Translations under genes and position numbers: made by a program | The notes under the pieces: generated by a model | Told to the model about the DNA's origin: nothing | The model's input: only the letters and a program-made list of their open reading frames with translations | Database searches by the model: none | Source of the DNA: a virus | IMG/VR virus record: IMGVR_UViG_3300031841_001843 | Coordinates: 1 to 34,302 of that record | Direction: 5' to 3' (one strand) | DNA length: 34,302 nucleotides | Part shown: piece by piece, positions 30,936 to 34,302 of the stretch | Numbering within the stretch: position 1 is the stretch's first letter | Layout of the letters: each line of letters starts with the position of its first letter

Positions 30936-31351
30936 TTTGATTTACTCTTACTAGGCTTGTCTGTTGAAACATATGTAGGCTTGGCAGCCCCTGTTTTAAA
31001 TCTTTGATTTGGATCGGCGCGTCTCTTGCGTGCTTGTGCTGATCGTCTTTGTGCAGGAGTCATGGAAGCTCTTTTAGCAGATGACACACACTTAGGAGTG
31101 GACTTTTGCCCAGGTTGGCGAGCGCAAGGTTTACCAGATACAACTTGTACCCACCCAGGCTTGCCTCCTTTGGATCTAGAGTTCTTAAACCAAGCGTGGA
31201 GACCTTCTTCAGAGATTCGTCTTAGGTTTTCACTAAGTCTCTTCTTTTTCTTAACACAGTTAGGGTAACGCTTTCCGAACATGGTTTTCATGCCCTTCTT
31301 CTCGTACCCAGGCCAACACTTCTCCACTAATCTGTCGATTCTTCTTGACAT
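30932..31351 (-). CDS. DUF5872-domain phage protein
   Basis: The 139-aa, highly basic protein has the conserved stretch GLHAWFKNSRSKGGKPGW (about residues 49-66), then GKPCARQPGQKSTPKC and AKRASMTPAQRRSAQARKRR, and ends in PTYVSTDKPSKSKSK. This is the DUF5872 pattern, often encoded next to DUF6321 in marine phages and giant viruses. The N-terminus CWPGYEKKGMKTMFGKRYPN is part of the same viral protein type. It begins the minus-strand operon, and its ATG lies within the -35 of the divergent promoter at 31345. Confidence 0.78.
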   Translation of the reverse strand: MSRRIDRLVEKCWPGYEKKGMKTMFGKRYPNCVKKKKRLSENLRRISEEGLHAWFKNSRSKGGKPGWVQVVSGKPCARQPGQKSTPKCVSSAKRASMTPAQRRSAQARKRRADPNQRFKTGAAKPTYVSTDKPSKSKSK

Positions 31352-31373
31352 CTGACCACTCTTCTGGTATTAT
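31345..31373 (+). promoter_or_regulatory. Sigma70-type promoter, possibly bidirectional
   Basis: Plus strand: TTGACA (31345-31350), 17-nt spacer ending in TGG, TATTAT (31368-31373); the ATG at 31381 is 7 nt downstream. On the minus strand the same region gives TATAAT (complement of 31369-31374), 17 nt before the DUF5872 ATG, though without a good -35. Divergent transcription may start from overlapping -10 elements. Confidence 0.75.
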
Positions 31374-31380
31374 ATAGCCC

Positions 31381-31917
31381 ATGAACATCTTCTTCCTTGC
31401 AAAAAACCCGCGAGTTTGCGCCGAGTGGCATTGTGACCAGCATTGTAGCAAAATGATCATCGAGTACGCTCAACTCATGTCCACGGCTCATCGTGTGACT
31501 GAGAGTCCGTATGCTGATCAAGTTTACAAGATCGCTCACAAGAATCACCCCAGCACTATTTGGACTCGCGCATCTTACGACCACTATGCGTGGCTTTACG
31601 AACTGTGGCGTGAGCTTAATAACGAGTTCTACAAGCGTCGAGGGAAGCATCACCTTTCTTGGAGCAAGCTTGGGCATGTCCTGTGTTTCACTCCTCCTGC
31701 CCTTCCTGCTGCTGGTTGGGTTGATCCTCCTCAATGTATGCCTGACTACCTCAAGGGTGACGAATGTGTAGAGGCTTATCGTAGGTTCTACTGTCAGGAA
31801 AAGCGTAAGTTTGCCACTTGGAACTGGGGCAGCCCCAAGCCTATGTGGTGGGATTGGGACGAGTACAACGAAGAAGATCAGACTTTGATGGTGATTGCTG
31901 AGGGGGGACAGGTATAA
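31381..31917 (+). CDS. Conserved phage protein of unknown function
   Basis: The 178-aa protein starts MNIFFLAKNPRVCAEWHCDQ and continues HCSKMIIEYAQLMSTAHRV. This opening (MNIF-L, a CAE-HCD-H-KM-E-AQLLSTAH pattern) recurs in many phage proteins that I know only as hypothetical. Later it has HKNHPSTIWTRASYDHYAWL and EAYRRFYCQEKRKFATWNW. The many conserved His, Cys, Glu and Trp residues suggest an enzyme, perhaps acting on DNA; some relatives are labelled DNA glycosylases, but no active site is evident. Its start is 7 nt after a strong -10, so the mRNA is probably leaderless. Confidence 0.75.
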   Translation: MNIFFLAKNPRVCAEWHCDQHCSKMIIEYAQLMSTAHRVTESPYADQVYKIAHKNHPSTIWTRASYDHYAWLYELWRELNNEFYKRRGKHHLSWSKLGHVLCFTPPALPAAGWVDPPQCMPDYLKGDECVEAYRRFYCQEKRKFATWNWGSPKPMWWDWDEYNEEDQTLMVIAEGGQV

Positions 31918-31918
31918 T
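31913..31918 (+). promoter_or_regulatory. -10 element 5 nt before the DUF3310 gene
   Basis: GGTATAATATACCATGAG places TATAAT exactly 5 nt before the ATG at 31924, with no good -35. It overlaps the stop of the previous gene (TAA at 31915-31917). The bases form a partial palindrome GGTATAATATACC. Confidence 0.55.
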
Positions 31919-31923
31919 ATACC

Positions 31924-32283
31924 ATGAGTGACTACTTCGATGTGTATGACAACGAAGCTATGAAGGCTAACGCCAATTATAGCTACAAGAACCCTCCTAC
32001 GATTTATGATCGTATGAGCCAAAAAGTTTACAAGTCTCACGAAAGCTTCTCTGAGCCTGACATGGTAAACCATCCTGATCATTACACAGCAGGGGGTGTG
32101 GAAACTCTTGATGTTATTGAGGCTAAACTGAGCCAGAGTGAGTTTCAGGGATACTGCCTGGGTAACATCCTTAAATACCTCATGCGCGCAGGCTACAAAG
32201 GCAAGCAGCTAGAGGATCTCAAGAAAGCACAGTTTTACCTTAACAGAATGATTGATAGTTATGAAAGTTCAGATCACTCTTGA
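31924..32283 (+). CDS. DUF3310-family phage protein
   Basis: The 119-aa protein has the DUF3310 core in its second half: VNHPDHYTAGGVETLDVIEAK, then YCLGNILKYLMRAGYKG and LEDLKKAQFYLNRMI. Members are sometimes called SaV-like or nucleotide-kinase-like, but their function is not established. The first 45 residues are polar and variable. The start at 31924 sits 5 nt after a -10 element with no Shine-Dalgarno. The last 23 nt overlap the following small gene. Confidence 0.85.
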   Translation: MSDYFDVYDNEAMKANANYSYKNPPTIYDRMSQKVYKSHESFSEPDMVNHPDHYTAGGVETLDVIEAKLSQSEFQGYCLGNILKYLMRAGYKGKQLEDLKKAQFYLNRMIDSYESSDHS

Positions 32284-32431
32284 GTGGGATGTCGCACAGA
32301 CAGACATCAAAGAAGCAAAGAAGTTTGTCGATGAGCGTGAGTGGCTATGGGATAGTGATCCAATGACAGCCATTCACTTCATGAACCAGATTTGTTTTCC
32401 TGACATGATTCACAGAGCGGTCAAAGCATGA
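32261..32431 (+). CDS. Hypothetical 56-aa protein
   Basis: The frame from ATG 32261 to TGA 32429-32431 encodes an acidic small protein: MKVQITLEWDVAQTDIKEAK, then EWLWDSDPMTAIHFMNQICF and a basic end HRAVKA. It overlaps the DUF3310 gene by 23 nt and the next gene by 4 nt (ATGA), a packing that supports coding. No family recognised. Confidence 0.6.
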   Translation: MKVQITLEWDVAQTDIKEAKKFVDEREWLWDSDPMTAIHFMNQICFPDMIHRAVKA

Positions 32432-32634
32432 GAATTCTAAACGATCACAATGGAAACATTGATGGTTCTGTTATCCTGTCCTGTTGGGATGCAGATCTTA
32501 TCGCTGAGGCTCTCGTCAGTCTTATTGGAGATATTCCTGAAGAACATCCTGATCTTGATGTAGCAGCAAGGCTACATAATCAGATGCTATCTCTTTTTGA
32601 TGCATTAGAGAAGGATGAGTTACGAGGCAATTGA
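32428..32634 (+). CDS. Hypothetical 68-aa protein
   Basis: A small acidic, helical protein. The segment SVILSCWDADLIAEALVSLI and the end RLHNQMLSLFDALEKDELRG suggest a helical bundle. The start is in an ATGA overlap with the preceding gene and the end overlaps the next by 20 nt. No family recognised. Confidence 0.55.
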   Translation: MRILNDHNGNIDGSVILSCWDADLIAEALVSLIGDIPEEHPDLDVAARLHNQMLSLFDALEKDELRGN

Positions 32635-32839
32635 CGGATGTTTATCCCCAAGCGGGACTTTACTTTACATATACCAAAATGATTTAAGTGCTGGTGCTTC
32701 GGCACTACCAACAACATTACAAACCGAACTAGACGAATGGCAAGGGTACAGAAACATCGCAGCCGCAAAGCAAAACGAGACTGACAGTTACTGTACAATG
32801 GCGTGGATCTACAAACAATGGAAGGATGGTAATACCTGA
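32615..32839 (+). CDS. Hypothetical 74-aa protein
   Basis: Small protein with the segments SPSGTLLYIYQNDLSAG and QTELDEWQGYRNIAAAKQNE followed by a tryptophan-containing tail MAWIYKQWKDG. The start (ATG 32615) overlaps the previous gene, and its TGA overlaps the next ATG by 1 nt. No family recognised. Confidence 0.5.
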   Translation: MSYEAIDGCLSPSGTLLYIYQNDLSAGASALPTTLQTELDEWQGYRNIAAAKQNETDSYCTMAWIYKQWKDGNT

Positions 32840-33039
32840 TGACTCTACAAGAAAAAAGAAAAGAACTGGAAAAGAGACTCGAATACGCAGAGAAAGCCCA
32901 CATGGCATTTGCTAAGGGTATTGGAAGTGAAGGTGCGTATCGAGAGAGCTACCAAAGGGTTCGTGAAGTTCGTGATGAACTGTATATGGTAGCTATGGAG
33001 TTGGGAGACCCTATCCCTTTCCGCATGGAACCTAAGTAA
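32839..33039 (+). CDS. Hypothetical coiled-coil protein
   Basis: The 66-aa protein is almost wholly helical and charged: TLQEKRKELEKRLEYAEKAH, then a second helix RESYQRVREVRDELYMVAME. This suggests a helical hairpin or a dimer. It ends in PFRMEPK. The start overlaps the previous stop by 1 nt (TGATG). No family recognised. Confidence 0.55.
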   Translation: MTLQEKRKELEKRLEYAEKAHMAFAKGIGSEGAYRESYQRVREVRDELYMVAMELGDPIPFRMEPK

Positions 33040-33059
33040 ATACATTAGGAGGTATTGAT

Positions 33060-33245
33060 ATGAAGAAACTTGTAATGGCTCTTACTGGTCTTGTTGTTCT
33101 CTCTTCTTGTGTCTTTGCCCCTGGTGACAGACCTTGCAAATGTGAGGCACACAAAATGCACCAGGGACCACAGAAAGGCATGATGAAGCCTGGGCAGTTC
33201 AAAGGTCCTAAGAAGATTTCCGAGATGAAAAAGCAGCACGGCTGA
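33060..33245 (+). CDS. Short predicted lipoprotein
   Basis: The 61-aa protein has a lipoprotein signal: MKK, hydrophobic LVMALTGLVVL and lipobox LSSC with the lipidated cysteine at about residue 17. The mature part is basic and rich in Lys, Met, His and Pro, with a short CKCEAH motif that might bind metal. AGGAGGT eight nt before the ATG is a near-perfect ribosome site. Size and type would allow an outer-membrane spanin or superinfection-exclusion lipoprotein, but the partner is not seen. It is the last gene before the hairpin-rich region at 33260-33330. Confidence 0.7.
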   Translation: MKKLVMALTGLVVLSSCVFAPGDRPCKCEAHKMHQGPQKGMMKPGQFKGPKKISEMKKQHG

Positions 33246-33327
33246 AATTTGTAAAGCTCGCGTGTGTGCGGGGTAGCCGTTTTCTAAAGACACCTGAAAC
33301 GGTCAGGTCCCAAGTGGGCCGAAAATT

Positions 33328-33358
33328 CAAGATCCAGCTTGACAAGGGCTGGATCTTG
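33328..33358. repeat. 11-bp inverted repeat around a -35 element (operator candidate)
   Basis: CAAGATCCAGC (33328-33338) and its exact complement GCTGGATCTTG (33348-33358) enclose nine bases, TTGACAAGG, that hold the -35 hexamer of the sigma-factor promoter. A dimeric repressor bound here would block the polymerase. It could also act as an RNA hairpin in read-through transcripts. Confidence 0.7.
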
Positions 33359-33367
33359 TGCTATAAT
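33339..33367 (+). promoter_or_regulatory. Consensus sigma70 promoter of the sigma-factor gene
   Basis: TTGACA (33339-33344), 17-nt spacer ending in TGC (extended -10), TATAAT (33362-33367). Both hexamers match the sigma70 consensus exactly. The ATG at 33374 is 6 nt downstream. The 33246-33327 region before it holds only weak hairpins (CCGTTT/AAACGG around 33277-33302) and no gene. Confidence 0.85.
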
Positions 33368-33373
33368 AGGGGC

Positions 33374-33931
33374 ATGAACGATCAGCAACTCCAGCTTATT
33401 CAGAAGAAGTACGGCAACCTCATCCACAAGATCGGCCACTCTATTTCGGGTGATGTAGCGATCTGTGACCATGATGATAATACGCAAGATCTATGGATCG
33501 CAGTCATGGATGCTATTCGTGGCTATGAGCGTAAGGAGGGCAAGCCTTTTGAGCAGTTCTGTAACGATAAGGGCTTTGACAAGTATCTCAAGACTTGCTT
33601 GTGGAACCTCAAGAACAGTAAAGGCGCTAGGCTTACCAAGCGACAGAACATCAATCGTGATGCCATGCCTATTGATTCCAACGAAGAGATTATCCATGTC
33701 GAAGACAACTCTGTGAATGAGAGCTACTTTGATATGTTCTTTGATGATCTCCCCTCGTCCCTTTCTGATGATGAGCGTAACATTATTCGCAGCCTAGTCG
33801 ATAGCCCTGATTTTGTGTGCGAGAATGGGAGGATTAACATCAAGGCTTTGTCTAGCAAGCTGAACAAGGGGTGGGGCACCACTCGTAAGATTGTAGACCG
33901 CATCGGTGAGAAAATCAAGAATAACCTTTGA
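33374..33931 (+). CDS. Sigma-factor-like protein, candidate late sigma (gp55-like)
   Basis: The 185-aa protein resembles a minimal sigma-70 family member; T4 gp55 has the same length. Residues about 36-75 (DDNTQDLWIAVMDAIRGYER, then FEQFCNDKGFDKYLKTCLWN) look like region 2, which binds core polymerase and reads the -10 element. KGARLTKRQNIN follows. The C-terminal ERNIIRSLVDSPDF and NIKALSSKLNKGWGTTRKIVDRI suggest a region 4-like helix-turn-helix. Start at 33374, directly after a consensus promoter; an in-frame ATG at 33266 would place the promoter inside the gene. It could direct late promoters such as those with TATAATA and no -35. Confidence 0.65.
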   Translation: MNDQQLQLIQKKYGNLIHKIGHSISGDVAICDHDDNTQDLWIAVMDAIRGYERKEGKPFEQFCNDKGFDKYLKTCLWNLKNSKGARLTKRQNINRDAMPIDSNEEIIHVEDNSVNESYFDMFFDDLPSSLSDDERNIIRSLVDSPDFVCENGRINIKALSSKLNKGWGTTRKIVDRIGEKIKNNL

Positions 33932-33956
33932 CATTGACCAAGGAGTGTGATATAAT
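33928..33956 (+). promoter_or_regulatory. Consensus sigma70 promoter before the last gene
   Basis: TTGACA (33928-33933, overlapping the stop of the sigma-like gene), 17-nt spacer ending in TGA, TATAAT (33951-33956). The ATG at 33964 lies 7 nt downstream, so a leaderless transcript is likely. Confidence 0.82.
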
Positions 33957-33963
33957 GGTATCC

Positions 33964-34302
33964 ATGCAACAGCAAGAAGAAGACATCATGAACAACCCCG
34001 CGCCTGAGCGTAGTCACATCTGGGATCTGGAAGCTAACCTTGATTTCGCTGCCAGCTTCGACCTGAACCAAGAGTTCAAATATCGTATGGTCAACCTGAT
34101 GAAGACTGACCGAATTCAACTCAAGGTTCTGAATCGCTGTGAGGATCTTTATAACCTTGTGATGGATCGCAACGAGCAAGATTACGATGGTCGCATGACT
34201 GGCTACGATTGTGCTACTGCTCTGTTTGATGTGCTGGGACATCGTTGGCCTGATGATGATTTTAGCGATCAGAAGACTGGCACTATTCTTGAGTGGCTTG
34301 CT
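33964..34302 (+). CDS. Hypothetical protein, cut by the window end
   Basis: An open frame of 113 codons runs from ATG 33964 to the end of the window. The protein is acidic and helical: SHIWDLEANLDFAASFDLNQ, then FKYRMVNLMKTDRIQLKVLN and DYDGRMTGYDCATALFDVLG. No family recognised. A second ATG at 33988 is an alternative start, but it lacks a clear Shine-Dalgarno. It is driven by the consensus promoter at 33928. Confidence 0.65.
   Translation, partial: MQQQEEDIMNNPAPERSHIWDLEANLDFAASFDLNQEFKYRMVNLMKTDRIQLKVLNRCEDLYNLVMDRNEQDYDGRMTGYDCATALFDVLGHRWPDDDFSDQKTGTILEWLA

Noticed and set aside
31327-32082. 251-aa open frame on the minus strand over the 31381 and DUF3310 genes
   Set aside because: It is antisense to two well-supported plus-strand genes, including the DUF3310 core, and its translation is a low-information Leu/Val/Ser mix with no motif.
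33266-33373. Longer N-terminus for the sigma-like protein from ATG 33266
   Set aside because: It would read through the palindrome and a consensus promoter, and the extra residues are not conserved-looking.
33724-34242. 172-aa minus-strand frame at the right end
   Set aside because: It covers the sigma-like gene, the consensus promoter at 33928 and the last plus-strand gene; the plus-strand signals are stronger.

Overview
The window is part of a large double-stranded DNA tailed-phage genome, probably a marine or freshwater myovirus-like phage of a Gram-negative host. The evidence is a T4-type set of recombination and replication genes (Mre11/Rad50-like nuclease pair, DnaB-type helicase, gp32-like single-strand binding protein, RecA/UvsX-like recombinase), viral nucleotide metabolism (ThyX, adenosylcobalamin-type ribonucleotide reductase, two deaminases, MazG-like hydrolase), four tRNA genes, dense gene packing with ATGA-type overlaps, and phage families such as DUF3310, DUF932, DUF5872 and DUF6321. 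Two lipoprotein signal peptides point to a Gram-negative host. The exact host cannot be named from the sequence. No integrase, insertion sequence, CRISPR array or photosynthesis gene was seen.

Layout. Positions 1-9752 hold the replication and nucleotide module: a polymerase-like tail, thyX, the nuclease pair, class II ribonucleotide reductase, a zinc-ribbon protein, helicase, a small HExxH protein, a UvsY-like candidate, the ssDNA-binding protein and a lipoprotein. A promoter joined to a 13-bp hairpin (9771-9810) closes this operon. Positions 9818-22643 hold a compact cluster of about 16 genes for surface-glycan synthesis: several GT-A and GT-B glycosyltransferases, GDP-mannose 4,6-dehydratase, a shortened nucleotide-sugar dehydrogenase, an epimerase, a sugar nucleotidyltransferase, a HAD phosphatase, two methyltransferases, a phosphodiesterase-like protein and a radical SAM/SPASM enzyme. 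Positions 22645-27946 return to phage functions: MazG, a zinc ribbon, a deaminase, RecA-like recombinase, DUF932, small proteins and a single-ring Clp-like AAA+ ATPase. Positions 28039-28655 carry tRNA-Ile(UAU), tRNA-Leu(UAA), tRNA-Asn(GUU) and tRNA-Arg(UCU) with two tiny genes between them. Then come a signal-peptide beta-helix protein and a dCMP deaminase. Three genes (29936-31351) are on the minus strand. The rest (31381-34302) is plus-strand small genes, a lipoprotein and a sigma-factor-like protein.

Regulation is the most interesting part. Eight genes have a TATAAT-type -10 element only 5-8 nt before the ATG, so their transcripts should begin at or next to the start codon (leaderless mRNAs). 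The elements fall into two groups. One has good -35 boxes and extended -10 elements. The other has CTATAATA or a near match, no -35, and exactly 5 nt to the ATG. The sigma-like gene at 33374 has an 11-bp perfect inverted repeat whose loop carries its own -35 hexamer. Other genes in the window have ordinary Shine-Dalgarno sites, so two modes of translation initiation appear to coexist.

All calls rest on reading motifs by eye; no database search, folding program or composition calculation was run.
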